Shown one piece after another: positions 48,241-58,375 of a stretch of 64,000 bases of DNA. The notes under the pieces were generated by a model. It was not told where the DNA came from, did no database searches, and was given only the letters and a program-made list of their open reading frames with translations. Position numbers and translations under genes: made by a program. Within the stretch, counting starts at the first letter, position 1, and each line of letters opens with the position of its first letter. The DNA is from Pseudoalteromonas citrea (lineage in GTDB: Bacteria > Pseudomonadota > Gammaproteobacteria > Enterobacterales > Alteromonadaceae): contig NZ_AHBZ03000015.1 in assembly GCF_000238375.3 (NCBI RefSeq), positions 1-64,000 on the forward strand. The letters are read 5' to 3'.

Positions 48241-49989
48241 ATGAAATCACTATTCTCAGATAAATGTGTACTACGTTATCAACAACGCATTAATCGTCTT
48301 CGCGGTTTTACACTGGTTTTCTTAACCTTACTCCTCACTCCAATCAGTTTGGTGTTGTATAAAGGTTACACTCAGTTTGAACAAGACCTTTTAACTGAAT
48401 ACCAAAATAAAACGCAAGAAATAACATCTCAGTTAAACCTTAGACTGTTTAAGCGTATTGTATTCGATAATGCCTTAAGTACACGCGAGTTTGATCATTA
48501 CCAGCATATTTACAATCCCAATAATAAGCAAATAAGTCGAGTACCATCCCCTCTTGCAAACCCAAACTACCATACAAGATTTACAGGCTTGATTGGATAT
48601 TTCCAACTAGATAAAGAGGGTAACTTCAATAGCCCAGTATGGCCTCATACCATCAAAAGCTCAGAAAGATTAATAAGCCCGCAAGATGATAAAGAAATGA
48701 GAGAGCGTAAAAAAATCGCTTTAAATTTATACAACATTACAGCAAAATCAAATGAGCTAAAAACACTCATTGACCATAACCTATCGGCAAATAACGAAAA
48801 GTTTCTTTTATTATCAGATGTAGCTGGATATCTTATTTTTTATCGAATTGTATCCGTGAACGACAAAAAGCAATTACAAGGCTACATCATTGATGTAGAA
48901 GCCTACTTAAACGAGCAAATTGCCAATACGTTAAAAACAGTGCTATTTAAAAATACCATTGCTGTCACTGTCGCTCCCAATAGAACGAATGCAGATAACG
49001 TTTATTTGATCTATAAGAGCAACCCACAAGGCACATCAAGCATTACCTCAACTAAGCACCTAGACGACCAATTAACCCAACAGGTATTAAATAGTCATGC
49101 ATTGAGATGGCCCTTTAAGGACTATAAGCTCACTTATTCTACCTCACAACTCATACTGCCTTTAGCAGCAACATATAGCCTAGGCTTAATGGCACTCTTA
49201 GTGCTTGGCATTGTGCTTGGCTGCTATGGCTTTTACCATCTTGGGGTTAAACAACTCAGGCTTGCCGAACAACGACTCAATTTTGTGTCTTCCGTCAGCC
49301 ATGAGCTCAAAACCCCTTTAACTTCAATTCGCATGTATTCTGAAATGCTAAAGTCAGGCATGGTTCCCTCAGAAGAATATAAATTAGAGTATTACGAGTT
49401 TATACACTGCGAAAGTGAGCGCTTATCTCGATTGATTGACAATATATTGCAGTTGTCGAAGCTTAGCCAACCGCAACACACTGTTGAGCCGCAGTATACT
49501 AAACTCAGCATTTTAATTGATATCATTCACTCAAAAGTATCCTCGCTGGTGGTTAAAAATGCGTTTCAACTTGATATGTTGAATGACTTTAACGATCCTG
49601 ACAATGTACTCGTGTTGGTTGACTTGGATGCATTTTCGCAAGTCGTGATCAACATAACCGATAACGCAGTTAAGTTTTTCGACCACGACACCATACAAGA
49701 TAAAGCACGGCAAAAAATTGATTTTATTTTTAAAGTGGATCCAAAAAACAAAGATCAACTATGTATGGAGATCCGTGATTATGGTGATGGGATCAGCGCA
49801 GAACAACAGAGTAAGATTTTTGAATTATTTTATCGTGGTGGCAGCGAATTAACACGCTCGACACAAGGAACAGGAATCGGGTTGGCGTTAGTAAACGAAC
49901 TTGTATCAGCGCAGCAAGGCACCATTCAAGTAGAGCGTATGTCGCCAGGTTTATCAATGAAGGTGTGTTTCAAATACAAAACATTATGA
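48241..49989 (+). CDS. Sensor histidine kinase
   Basis: 582 residues. Membrane segments at about 21-42 and 308-333 enclose a periplasmic sensor of about 265 residues with no motif I recognise. The phosphorylated His354 is in SHELKTPLTSIRMYSEML. The ATP-binding domain has its N box (VVINITDNAVKFF near 465), G1 (EIRDYGDGIS) and G2 (GTGIGLALV). Partner of the response regulator just upstream (2-bp gap); the signal is unknown, and the CadC-like regulator upstream may be functionally linked only by location. Confidence 0.95.
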   Translation: MKSLFSDKCVLRYQQRINRLRGFTLVFLTLLLTPISLVLYKGYTQFEQDLLTEYQNKTQEITSQLNLRLFKRIVFDNALSTREFDHYQHIYNPNNKQISRVPSPLANPNYHTRFTGLIGYFQLDKEGNFNSPVWPHTIKSSERLISPQDDKEMRERKKIALNLYNITAKSNELKTLIDHNLSANNEKFLLLSDVAGYLIFYRIVSVNDKKQLQGYIIDVEAYLNEQIANTLKTVLFKNTIAVTVAPNRTNADNVYLIYKSNPQGTSSITSTKHLDDQLTQQVLNSHALRWPFKDYKLTYSTSQLILPLAATYSLGLMALLVLGIVLGCYGFYHLGVKQLRLAEQRLNFVSSVSHELKTPLTSIRMYSEMLKSGMVPSEEYKLEYYEFIHCESERLSRLIDNILQLSKLSQPQHTVEPQYTKLSILIDIIHSKVSSLVVKNAFQLDMLNDFNDPDNVLVLVDLDAFSQVVINITDNAVKFFDHDTIQDKARQKIDFIFKVDPKNKDQLCMEIRDYGDGISAEQQSKIFELFYRGGSELTRSTQGTGIGLALVNELVSAQQGTIQVERMSPGLSMKVCFKYKTL

Positions 49990-50082
49990 GCATGCACACT
50001 TTAAGTTTTTCATATAAAAAGGCTGAGTAAAGCACCTTACTATAAGACTCTGTTGTTTAGCCCAAACAATTAAGCGACAACC

Positions 50083-50114
50083 CCCATCATCACTTATGTT
50101 TAAGTGATGATGGG
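50083..50114. terminator. Hairpin after the two-component operon
   Basis: CCCATCATCACTTA (50083-50096) is perfectly complementary to TAAGTGATGATGGG (50101-50114) with a 4-nt loop. It lies 94 bp after the kinase stop codon. No strong T-tract follows. Confidence 0.65.
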
Positions 50115-50269
50115 TATTAACTCAAATGCACCGCTCAAAGCGAACCGCGATTTCGCCACCTTATTTGATATGTTCCTTTCCCGCTTCAGCCTTAATCACT
50201 GTGCTTTACAGCCCTATTGCGCTAAAATCCCGTCCCAATATTATATACTTACAGCAGCATAGGTATTAA

Positions 50270-50698
50270 ATGCATCATCAAGAAGTCACGTTCGAATCAC
50301 AAGGCGGGTTCAAAGTAATGCAACTCATTTGGCTTGGTTTACTTGTCATTGTGATGCTCTCGCTTGCCATTTCAAGTTTTATTATGAACCAACAGGTTTG
50401 GTATTTTAATGTATTGTCACTGTGCATGATGGGAATACTGTTACGCATGGGATATATGAACTATCGGTGTTGTCAGTATTTTAATACACGCTTAGTAGTA
50501 AAAAACAACACGCTTTATCGCCACACCGGCTTAACTGAAACACACTATCAGTTACATGACGTGACATGCAGCGAATGCGCGGTATCAAATGTGTATAAAC
50601 TAACAAATGCTCAAGGGCAAATTATCGCCTACCTAAACGGCTTTTTACCTAATTCAAAAAAGCTGACCAATAAAATACTAGCAGCCGCCAAAGAGTAA
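50270..50698 (+). CDS. Hypothetical membrane protein
   Basis: 142 residues with two adjacent membrane segments (about 18-38 and 45-62), then a soluble beta-rich region of about 80 residues (LVVKNNTLYRHTG, VYKLTNAQGQIIAYLNG) that looks like a small PH-like domain. No known family is obvious. It is flanked by a terminator upstream and a gene-poor region downstream, so it is probably a single-gene unit. Confidence 0.65.
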   Translation: MHHQEVTFESQGGFKVMQLIWLGLLVIVMLSLAISSFIMNQQVWYFNVLSLCMMGILLRMGYMNYRCCQYFNTRLVVKNNTLYRHTGLTETHYQLHDVTCSECAVSNVYKLTNAQGQIIAYLNGFLPNSKKLTNKILAAAKE

Positions 50699-51519
50699 GT
50701 TTGAGTAGTAGCAATGGTATTAGCTTAAAAAGATACGATTACCCAATCGTGATATTGGGTGCCAGTGTGCTCATACTTAGCCTCTGGAGGGCTCATTAAT
50801 TCCTTAATCATGACAAGCTAAAGCCTTCCTTTACACACCCAGTTAAAAATGGAGGGCTTAGCTATTTGTGTCATAACTTTAGCGTATTCGTTCACCATTA
50901 CTTCTGCAGGTATAGCTTACTTGTAGAGTATTCCATTCGTTCATTTAACTACCAATGCGCTGTATATCTAGGTGGAAAATCCAGTTCACGATTGCTTGTA
51001 TAGATTAATACCTCTAACTTAGCATCATCATAACCTATCGAAAACGCCTCTTTCGAGTACACATTTTTGTACTGACGCTAGCTTGACCTGTAGTGTTAAG
51101 TTTAGTCTTGAGTACTCGGTATATTCACCTTTATATCATCTGGAAATTGATTATCTCTGTCAAGCTTCAGTGACCCTGCGGTAAATCCAACCTTCCGAGC
51201 ACAGCTAGACGTAAAAGCATTTTTACTTATCGCTATTTAAGCATATTTAGAGTTAAGCGAGAAAAATAGATAAAAGCCCGTATATACCGCAACACATTAA
51301 CAAGTATTTTTTCATAGCCTTTTAATTTAAATTATAAAAATGAAACTTTAATTGCAAAATTAAAAATAAAAAAAACAAAAATAGCACCTTAAAATATAGG
51401 ACAAAACACCTTAATATCATATAAAGTTAACACTTTGCTGTTTCAATGTTAATTAATTCATGTTATAGCTATTATATCTAGTTTATAGTCTCTTTTTATT
51501 AAATAAAATTAGGAAGGTT
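50699..51519. other. Gene-poor region before the protease
   Basis: 820 bp. The left part holds a decayed coding-like stretch on the minus strand (listed separately); the last 200 bp before 51520 are extremely AT-rich and should contain the protease promoter. AGGAAGG precedes the protease ATG. Confidence 0.6.
50949..51240 (-). pseudogene. Possible decayed gene fragment
   Basis: In one minus-strand frame, two protein-like stretches (from KNAFTSSCARKVGFTAGSL to KVNIPSTQD, and from QYKNVYSKEAFSIGYDDAKL to FPPRYTAHW) are separated by only about eight codons with three stops. There is no start codon in frame at the upstream end. The residue make-up looks like a real protein, so this is probably a remnant; I do not recognise the family. 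Confidence 0.35.
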
Positions 51520-54500
51520 ATGAGGCGTATATTATTTATTTTTCTACTCTTTTCCGCTTCGTTAGCAAGCAATAACCTGCTCGCCTCACCAATTATAAAT
51601 AAGCAAAACGTTACACACTCTATTGCTTCACAACGAGTTGAATCAGCAAATAACGTAAATCCCCCCCCAAAAAAAAGAAGGATGTTTATTGAGCTACATT
51701 CTCAATTTTCACCACCTTCTATTAATCAAGATTACGGAGTTACACATTCAACACGAGTTGCGGCACGTACTCAACAACAAGTAAATGTAGTAAATAAGTT
51801 AGCGACTCAACTCCCTAATGTCTCCATTAAAGCAAAACTGACCAAATCACAAAGTACATTGGTCGCAGAATTATCACCGTATGAAATCAGCGTACTCTCC
51901 CAATGGCATGAAGTAAAAAACCTGTACCCCAGTTATGATTTAAAAACCCAAATAACTCAAAGCAACGACATTATTAAGGCCGACAAGGTTTGGCATTTAA
52001 ATGGATCAGATTCAATAACCGGCAAAGGTATAACTATTGCAATTATCGATACCGGTGTCGACTATAATCACCCAGACCTTGGTGGTTGCTTAGGATCGTC
52101 TTGTAAAGTCCGTGGTGGTTACGATTTTGTCAACCAAGATACAGATCCTATGGATGATAGTGATCATGGTACTCATGTAGCTGGTATTATAAGTGCCAAT
52201 GGTAAATTAAGAGGCGTAGCACCCGATTCATCACTCATAGCATATAAAGTGTGTGACGAAAATGGTGCTTGCCCTGATCATTTAGTAATAGAAGCAATAG
52301 AAGCTGCAATCGATCCTGATGGCGATCCTAACACTGACGATAAAGTAGATATTATAAATTTAAGCCTTGGTAGCCCCTTTGGTGCACCGGACTCTCCTTT
52401 ATCAACCGCCGTTAATGCCGCATCAGAGGCTGGGATTTTAGTTGTTGCAGCAGCTGGTAATGAGGGCTCGAAAACTTACACAATCGGTGCACCTGCCAAT
52501 GCGGAGCAAGCCATTACGGTAGCAGCTTCATATAAAACGGCTTCTATCGCAGACTTCAGCTCTCGTGGGTATATTTTAGAAAATGGTCATGCTAAGCCAG
52601 AAGTAACCGCGCCTGGTGTTAATATTAACTCCACAGTAGCTAACAATCAGTATCAACAACTCAGCGGCACAAGCATGGCGGCTCCAATGGTCGCAGGAAC
52701 TGCAGCTCTCCTATTGTCCAATAATGATACCTTATCAAGTAAGGAGCTAAAAAGCGTATTGATGGCCAATGCAGACAATATATGGAACGCCCCTTTTAAT
52801 AGTCAAGGGGCTGGAATAGTTGATGCACTTCAGTCAGCCCAAGTAAAAGTTATTTCTGACCAAGGAATTATAAATTTAGGTTGGTATCATAACCTCCAGA
52901 GCTCTTCACTTTCTAAGTCACTTAAGTTAAGGAATATTTCAAATATAAATCAAAGTATTGACCTGAGTATTAGAAAAAATCAAGAAAACCCTATTAGTTA
53001 TAACCTTTCCAGTAACTCTATTAGCACACAGTCTAATAGTACAACTGAGATTCAGCTCACAATTGAGATCCCAGCGACATTGGCCGTAAAGCCTAGAGAT
53101 GATGTAGCATATATTGCTTGGTTAGACATCAAGACAGGTAGCGCCATACAGTCGATTCCTATTACCTTATTACATGGTAAAACAATCAAAGTAAGTCACC
53201 CGGATTTCAGTGACTACGAAATAGAGTTACAGTTAATAGATAAAAAACAAGGTTTAGTTAGCACTTACCTTTATGCTGGAAACAAAAAAAGAGAGCATAC
53301 ATTCATTTCAGGGAGTGGAGATTTCGCTATTAATTTCAAAGCTCAAAGTACCATACATAACAAAGATTATTTAGGTGCTAAATTAAACCTCACAGGTGGA
53401 GAGCTAGTTGCCTTCTCACTTTCTGATAATTGGCACCCCGTGGAATATGATATAAGCCTAAAAAATGGTAAAAGACTCGATGAACAAGGTAAGTTAAACT
53501 ACCCACTTTCAATACGCAGCACCTTAGTACTTCCGGAATACGGTACAAAATTCAATAGCTTTCAAGCCTCTTGGTTTGACAGATATTCACCAAATGTTCT
53601 TCATATATTACCACCAACAAATGAAGTATTTTACGATACTTTCATAGGCATGGTTCGTAAATACTCTAAATACAAAGATCAAAGCTTGGCATTAAGTAGG
53701 CGACTAAGTACATCAAACATTCAAAGCAATGGCAGCGTGCTATTTGAACTCACTCAAGACGAAATAATAGCGATTAATTTTGCCTATGCAAAACAGGGAA
53801 ATAAGGCTTATGATCTACTTACCCCCTTTACCTACTTTTCTCATAAGTTCCCAAATAAAGATCTAATTGGTTCAGGATCGAGTTTTGTTTTGGATAACCC
53901 GATTCAATTAAGACAGATGACAATGTCAACACGACTTGAAGATGACTTTAGTTATATAGGTGAATCCCAAACCTACTCAAACTCAAACGAAAAAATCTCT
54001 TCAGCTGACGACATTGCCTTTAGTACCGCCTTGTACAAAGTTAATCGTGATAAAGAGCTTGAGCTAACTAACTTTCTCAGTAAAAAGCCTTGGCTGAAAA
54101 AAATTCCTCTGAATAATGAGCCTTTTAACTTTAAAGTTGGTCTCTTACTACCAGCGTTCAAAGCCAAAATGGTTGAAAAAGAGGGTATTTTCACACTTAG
54201 TTACGACAATGCGAACAGCACAGGGCTGTTCTCCGATAACCTACTAACGATTTATCAAGGTCAAGTGCAATATACCACTGAAGGTGCTAATGCCACACCT
54301 AATAAAGAAATCAAAAACAACGCAATTACAATTGACGATATGTATTTTAGACCTAAAAGCCTCTACGTTATGAGTACTTCTAATGGTAGTCGCTTTGAGT
54401 TTAACCGCTTTGCGATTGATGAAACCCCGGTATCTCTCATTGCAACACTTGAATACGACCTAAGCGCAGCTGACTTCTCACCCCCAGTTATTAATGAACT

Positions 54501-55371
54501 GACTATAAATACATTAGGCGGCGAGCATGTATATCTAGCACAAGGAACTGGTGAAATATCACTTAAAGTCAGTGATGAAAGTATCGAAAGTTCGGGGGTC
54601 TATATAAAAGAGTCAAATGCACAAGACTGGAAATACTTAGCGGGCTCTACTACTGACACAGTTACGGGAAAACTAACAGACCTCGCAGTCGGCAGTTATG
54701 ATCTCAAAATAGAGTCTATGGATACGACGGGAAATAAACTCACATATACCGCTAAACCGGCCTTTTTTTCAGTAGAAAACTGCAAATATGATAAGGATTG
54801 CGATGGCTACTGGAATCAATTTGACGAAGATGCAGATAACGATGGAGTTAATGATGACAAAGACAGTTTTCCGCTTGATCCGTCAGAATGGTTAGACACC
54901 GACGGTGACACCATAGGGAATAATACTGATGACGATGATGACAATGACAATTACGCTGACAGTAAAGATAAATTCCCACTAGATGCCTCAGAGTGGCTAG
55001 ATACTGACCATGACGGGATCGGTAATAATGCGGATACTGACGACGATAATGACGGTTATGCTGACAGCGATGATGCGTTCCCACTAGATACATCAGAGTG
55101 GTTAGATAGTGACGGTGACGGGATTGGTAATAACGCAGATACAGATGATGATAATGACGGTATTGCCGACAGCAAAGATTTATTTCCATTAGATGCAAAC
55201 CGCTCATCAAATGACAATACTGCAAATCAAAGTAATAGCCCTAGCAGTGGTAGCTTGTTTTGGCTAATACCAATGATGATCATGGTGGTGGTTAAAAACG
55301 AATTACTCTCCAATAAAATTTGGCACTTAATCCCTCAAAAAATAAATAAGCGTTTTAGCTTTAGGGAGTAG
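51520..55371 (+). CDS. Secreted subtilisin-like serine protease (S8) with calcium-binding repeats
   Basis: 1283 residues. Signal peptide about 1-22, then a propeptide (I9-type, about 54-140). The S8 catalytic domain (about 165-440) has Asp177 (IIDTGVDYNHPD), His216 (DHGTHVAGII), oxyanion Asn313 (AAAGNEG) and Ser385 (GTSMAAPM). A long beta-rich region follows (about 450-1085). Then come four thrombospondin type 3-like Ca-binding repeats of about 37 residues (about 1087-1235), with recurring D-x-D-x-D-G and FPLD. Near the C-terminus SSGSLFWLIPMM plus a hydrophobic stretch resembles a GlyGly-CTERM rhombosortase signal, but with SG for GG and a further 27-residue tail. It is probably surface-attached or released. 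Confidence 0.93.
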   Translation: MRRILFIFLLFSASLASNNLLASPIINKQNVTHSIASQRVESANNVNPPPKKRRMFIELHSQFSPPSINQDYGVTHSTRVAARTQQQVNVVNKLATQLPNVSIKAKLTKSQSTLVAELSPYEISVLSQWHEVKNLYPSYDLKTQITQSNDIIKADKVWHLNGSDSITGKGITIAIIDTGVDYNHPDLGGCLGSSCKVRGGYDFVNQDTDPMDDSDHGTHVAGIISANGKLRGVAPDSSLIAYKVCDENGACPDHLVIEAIEAAIDPDGDPNTDDKVDIINLSLGSPFGAPDSPLSTAVNAASEAGILVVAAAGNEGSKTYTIGAPANAEQAITVAASYKTASIADFSSRGYILENGHAKPEVTAPGVNINSTVANNQYQQLSGTSMAAPMVAGTAALLLSNNDTLSSKELKSVLMANADNIWNAPFNSQGAGIVDALQSAQVKVISDQGIINLGWYHNLQSSSLSKSLKLRNISNINQSIDLSIRKNQENPISYNLSSNSISTQSNSTTEIQLTIEIPATLAVKPRDDVAYIAWLDIKTGSAIQSIPITLLHGKTIKVSHPDFSDYEIELQLIDKKQGLVSTYLYAGNKKREHTFISGSGDFAINFKAQSTIHNKDYLGAKLNLTGGELVAFSLSDNWHPVEYDISLKNGKRLDEQGKLNYPLSIRSTLVLPEYGTKFNSFQASWFDRYSPNVLHILPPTNEVFYDTFIGMVRKYSKYKDQSLALSRRLSTSNIQSNGSVLFELTQDEIIAINFAYAKQGNKAYDLLTPFTYFSHKFPNKDLIGSGSSFVLDNPIQLRQMTMSTRLEDDFSYIGESQTYSNSNEKISSADDIAFSTALYKVNRDKELELTNFLSKKPWLKKIPLNNEPFNFKVGLLLPAFKAKMVEKEGIFTLSYDNANSTGLFSDNLLTIYQGQVQYTTEGANATPNKEIKNNAITIDDMYFRPKSLYVMSTSNGSRFEFNRFAIDETPVSLIATLEYDLSAADFSPPVINELTINTLGGEHVYLAQGTGEISLKVSDESIESSGVYIKESNAQDWKYLAGSTTDTVTGKLTDLAVGSYDLKIESMDTTGNKLTYTAKPAFFSVENCKYDKDCDGYWNQFDEDADNDGVNDDKDSFPLDPSEWLDTDGDTIGNNTDDDDDNDNYADSKDKFPLDASEWLDTDHDGIGNNADTDDDNDGYADSDDAFPLDTSEWLDSDGDGIGNNADTDDDNDGIADSKDLFPLDANRSSNDNTANQSNSPSSGSLFWLIPMMIMVVVKNELLSNKIWHLIPQKINKRFSFRE

Positions 55372-55435
55372 GCTCACGACGTAAAGCAGCCTAAACTAAC
55401 TAGCTAACATAATAAATCTACTCATGAGGTATATA

Positions 55436-55468
55436 AAGTAAGGGACCGATATACTTGTTCCCTTATTT
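55436..55468 (+). terminator. Terminator after the protease gene
   Basis: AAGTAAGGGA (55436-55445) pairs with TCCCTTATTT (55459-55468), 9 of 10 positions, followed by T- and A-rich sequence, 65 bp after the protease stop codon. Confidence 0.65.
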
Positions 55469-55518
55469 AATTTACCATTAATTGAAAATATGAATACCAT
55501 ATAAATTAAGGAGCTAGG

Positions 55519-56304
55519 ATGCTCAATATTAATAATACTCAGCAAAAATTGCACAATGTTGATATAGGTAAAAAAGAGAAAAGTAACGACTCTCAAATAG
55601 CCCATCAAAACGAGTATCCTAGAACTCAGCCTTCGCTATCGACGCTTAGCAGCAGTGCAAAAAATATAGTGAATGTCGTTAGTAATACAACAAAACAACT
55701 ACACGACAATATGCCACCTAGATATATCCCCTACCAACAAAGATTAGATATAGTCAAAAATTCGTTAACAGCGTCACTTTCAAAAGATCACCCTGAGATC
55801 AATGTAGGTGAAAGTACATTAAACGAAATGGTCAACGATGTTGCGAATACTCTTAATATTAGGCCGCTAGCTGAAAGTGATTTAAATGCTTCATCTGGTG
55901 ATACATATTCCTACTTAACTCAAGATGATAAAAAAGCTCTAGGTGAAGCCTATGAGCAAATCGGAAATACCGAGCTTACTGAAAAAGATTTAGATTCCCT
56001 CGCCTCTCATTTAGCCATACAGCGCAGAATAGAAACTGCACAAAGAAATGGTACTATTTACGAAATATATGATCCTTTAAAAGAGAAAAAAAAGACCGCT
56101 TTAGAAAATGACGTATCTAAACAAGCACTAGCCAATATAGACGAACAGGTTGCACTACGTGGTAATAATTGGACCGATCATGATCAGCGTGTAATCGCAC
56201 TAAACGACACCCTGCTTCATTTGAACAACGAGAAAGTAAATGAGTTGCTGTCAAAACTACGTTATACCGATGATTTATATGAGACAAACTTAACAGAAAG
56301 TTAG
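55519..56304 (+). CDS. Hypothetical 261-residue protein
   Basis: A hydrophilic, mostly helical protein without signal peptide or membrane segment. An Asn/Ser/Gln-rich N-terminal 60 residues look disordered. The remainder is rich in Asp, Glu, Leu and Lys, with no motif I can name. AAGGAG lies 7 nt upstream of the ATG, so translation is likely. It lies 147 bp after the protease gene and beyond a terminator, so it is probably a separate unit; a link to the protease is not shown. Confidence 0.7.
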   Translation: MLNINNTQQKLHNVDIGKKEKSNDSQIAHQNEYPRTQPSLSTLSSSAKNIVNVVSNTTKQLHDNMPPRYIPYQQRLDIVKNSLTASLSKDHPEINVGESTLNEMVNDVANTLNIRPLAESDLNASSGDTYSYLTQDDKKALGEAYEQIGNTELTEKDLDSLASHLAIQRRIETAQRNGTIYEIYDPLKEKKKTALENDVSKQALANIDEQVALRGNNWTDHDQRVIALNDTLLHLNNEKVNELLSKLRYTDDLYETNLTES

Positions 56305-56518
56305 AAGGAGCCATAAAAAACGTGCCACTAAGACCCTGTCTTTTGTATCACCCTTTATATCATCCTTATGGACTATAACATCAGAGGGATCCATTAAAGA
56401 GGTCTGAGTCGTTTATATTACAACTCTAGTAAACAAATATTAAAGACTCCTCCATTTCCCTTTCTATCATGCTAAAACGTAACAGCAAATCTAGGTATAA
56501 CAAATGTCATCGTAATAT

Positions 56519-57379
56519 CTAAGTTTTCTGTAACGTAAATAGCCCTATATTAACTGCACTGGGGAGCCAAACAGCCAACTGTGACTGCAATGCTTGCGCC
56601 TCTAAATGCATTCGGTTAGCACAGTAGATCACGGCATCTCGGTAGCACCGTGGTTTTTCTTTCAGATGAAGTAATAAGTCTATTTGCCAATCGTTTAACG
56701 TATTGACTTTTAAGCGGTATTGTTGACGTGAGATTACAATATGCGTTTGCTCTGGCGTAGGTATAATACACGGCTTAGCTTGCTCCAGTTGCGCTACCAG
56801 AGGCAGTAGAGGATAATCGGTTTGAACAAGCAGCACAGACTCAGGCACTGCTATTATAAAGTCTTCCGCGATACCGCAAAGTAACTCAATCTCGCTAACA
56901 GACGAGGTCCTTTGCTTCTGTTCAGGCCCAGGTTTCAAAAGTGCTAATGCTTTTGCTCTTTCAAATTTAGCCAGCTCTGCGGGCAAACTAAACATAGCTT
57001 GCTGATGCGCATTAAAATCCCCGGTGGGTTTTGTATGCGCTAAAAAATCAGCAAAGCGCGAGCCCAGCTGATGCATAGTCCAAGACTCTGATGGCAAAGT
57101 AACAATGAAGGCTTTAGCGAAGGTATCAAATACTTCCTCACCCATAAACTGGCAAAGTAATGCAAATTCGCCCCTAAGGCACTCAACTAAGCGCATCACA
57201 TAGCCCGCAGCGTAGATATCTACCCTTCTCATAGCATCAAGTGTGTCACTGCTTTTAACACACTTATCCAGAGTTAAGCCTTGTGCCGCAGCAGTATTAA
57301 GCTTTTGTGGCAAATCACCCCGCACCATCAAAACGGTGTTCAGCCACTGCTGAGTTTGTGTTAAGTCTGGTGTTTTCAT
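56519..57379 (-). CDS. DUF2063 partner protein of MNIO (BufC/HvfC/MbnC-like)
   Basis: 286 residues. The N-terminal 100 residues form a DUF2063 domain: RRVDIYAAGYVMRLVECLRG, FMGEEVFDTFAKAFI and HQLGSRFADFL are its conserved phrases. The C-terminal half (about 130-286) is a beta-rich second domain common to these partner proteins. Family members bind the MNIO (DUF692) enzyme and help recognise its precursor peptide. It overlaps the MNIO gene by 4 bp (ATGA) and is last in the three-gene operon. Confidence 0.9.
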   Translation of the reverse strand: MKTPDLTQTQQWLNTVLMVRGDLPQKLNTAAAQGLTLDKCVKSSDTLDAMRRVDIYAAGYVMRLVECLRGEFALLCQFMGEEVFDTFAKAFIVTLPSESWTMHQLGSRFADFLAHTKPTGDFNAHQQAMFSLPAELAKFERAKALALLKPGPEQKQRTSSVSEIELLCGIAEDFIIAVPESVLLVQTDYPLLPLVAQLEQAKPCIIPTPEQTHIVISRQQYRLKVNTLNDWQIDLLLHLKEKPRCYRDAVIYCANRMHLEAQALQSQLAVWLPSAVNIGLFTLQKT

Positions 57380-58362
57380 TGTTCTAACTCTACTCGCTTA
57401 GGCATGATGTGGTGTGCTGCATCTAAGCGCTCGTTAACTATGGGGGTTGAAAGCGCGCTTGTGTTAGTAACCGTCTCTTGTTCCGGAATATAACCTGCTA
57501 GTACCAGCTTTGCTTTGTTTAACTCTTCAACGAGTTCAGGAAAGCTGGGAATATTGGCATCCCACTCGAGCAAGGTCGATTTACCTCCAGTTAAGCGCTG
57601 CGCTAATTGGTAAAGTTGCCACACCTTAGCGGGCACTGGTTGATCATGGGTATCTATCAAGCAATCTTTACAGTCACTAGGGCCTGCTAGGTGGATCTGA
57701 ACAATGTGCTCATGAGGTAACTGGCGAATAAATTGTTCAGCGTCAAACCCATGATTAAAACTACTGACAAAAACATTATTTACATCCAGTAACATGCCGC
57801 ACCCTGTTGCTTTGACTAGTTCACAAAAGAACGCGCTTTCAGTGAGCGTTGAGTGTTGAAATTCAAGATAAGTTGACGGGTTTTCAAGCACTAAAGGTCT
57901 TTCTAAAAAGTCTTGTACTTGGTCAACGCGGTTAATAACGTGCTGCAAACTTTCGTCATTTAACGGCATTGGCAGCAAGTCGTGACTATTTAAACCAGCA
58001 AGGCCTGTCCAACATAGATGGTCAGAAATAAGCTGAGGCTTAACGAACTCGCCCAACTCTTTGAGCTTGCCTAAATATTCAAAGTTAATTGGATCGCTGC
58101 TACCAATATTCATTGATACGCCATGCATCACTAATGGGTATTGTTCCTTTAACTTATCAAGTACATACCTACCATAGCCGTGATTATCTATATAGTTTTC
58201 ACTGATGATTTCAAACCAGTCAACACCAAGTGATGTGCCATGCTCCAAATGAGACATAATATAAGGATAGTGCTGGCTTCTGAGGCCAACACCAAGCCCT
58301 AAGTTGGTCAGTTTTTCAATAGCGGACGCAGCAAACTGCTGCGTCCGAGTTAAGTTTGTCAT
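57376..58362 (-). CDS. MNIO family (DUF692) multinuclear iron oxidase
   Basis: 328 residues. A TIM-barrel DUF692 protein with the family's metal-site pieces in order: GVGLRSQHY near 24-32, SENYIDNHGYG near 54-64, MHGVSMNIG with His80, SDHLCWTG near 113-120, LENPSTYL with Glu160, LLDVNNVFVS with Asp193, IHLAGP with His224, DTHDQPVP with Asp237/His239, and LLEWDANIP with Glu266. Characterised members (MbnB, TglH, BufB/HvfB) use two or three irons and oxygen to rework cysteines in ribosomally made peptides. It is encoded 13 bp downstream of the ferritin-like gene and 4 bp overlapping DUF2063. The likely substrate is the Cys-rich tail of the first gene (inference). Confidence 0.95.
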   Translation of the reverse strand: MTNLTRTQQFAASAIEKLTNLGLGVGLRSQHYPYIMSHLEHGTSLGVDWFEIISENYIDNHGYGRYVLDKLKEQYPLVMHGVSMNIGSSDPINFEYLGKLKELGEFVKPQLISDHLCWTGLAGLNSHDLLPMPLNDESLQHVINRVDQVQDFLERPLVLENPSTYLEFQHSTLTESAFFCELVKATGCGMLLDVNNVFVSSFNHGFDAEQFIRQLPHEHIVQIHLAGPSDCKDCLIDTHDQPVPAKVWQLYQLAQRLTGGKSTLLEWDANIPSFPELVEELNKAKLVLAGYIPEQETVTNTSALSTPIVNERLDAAHHIMPKRVELEQ

Positions 58363-58375
58363 ACGCTCTTTCCTA

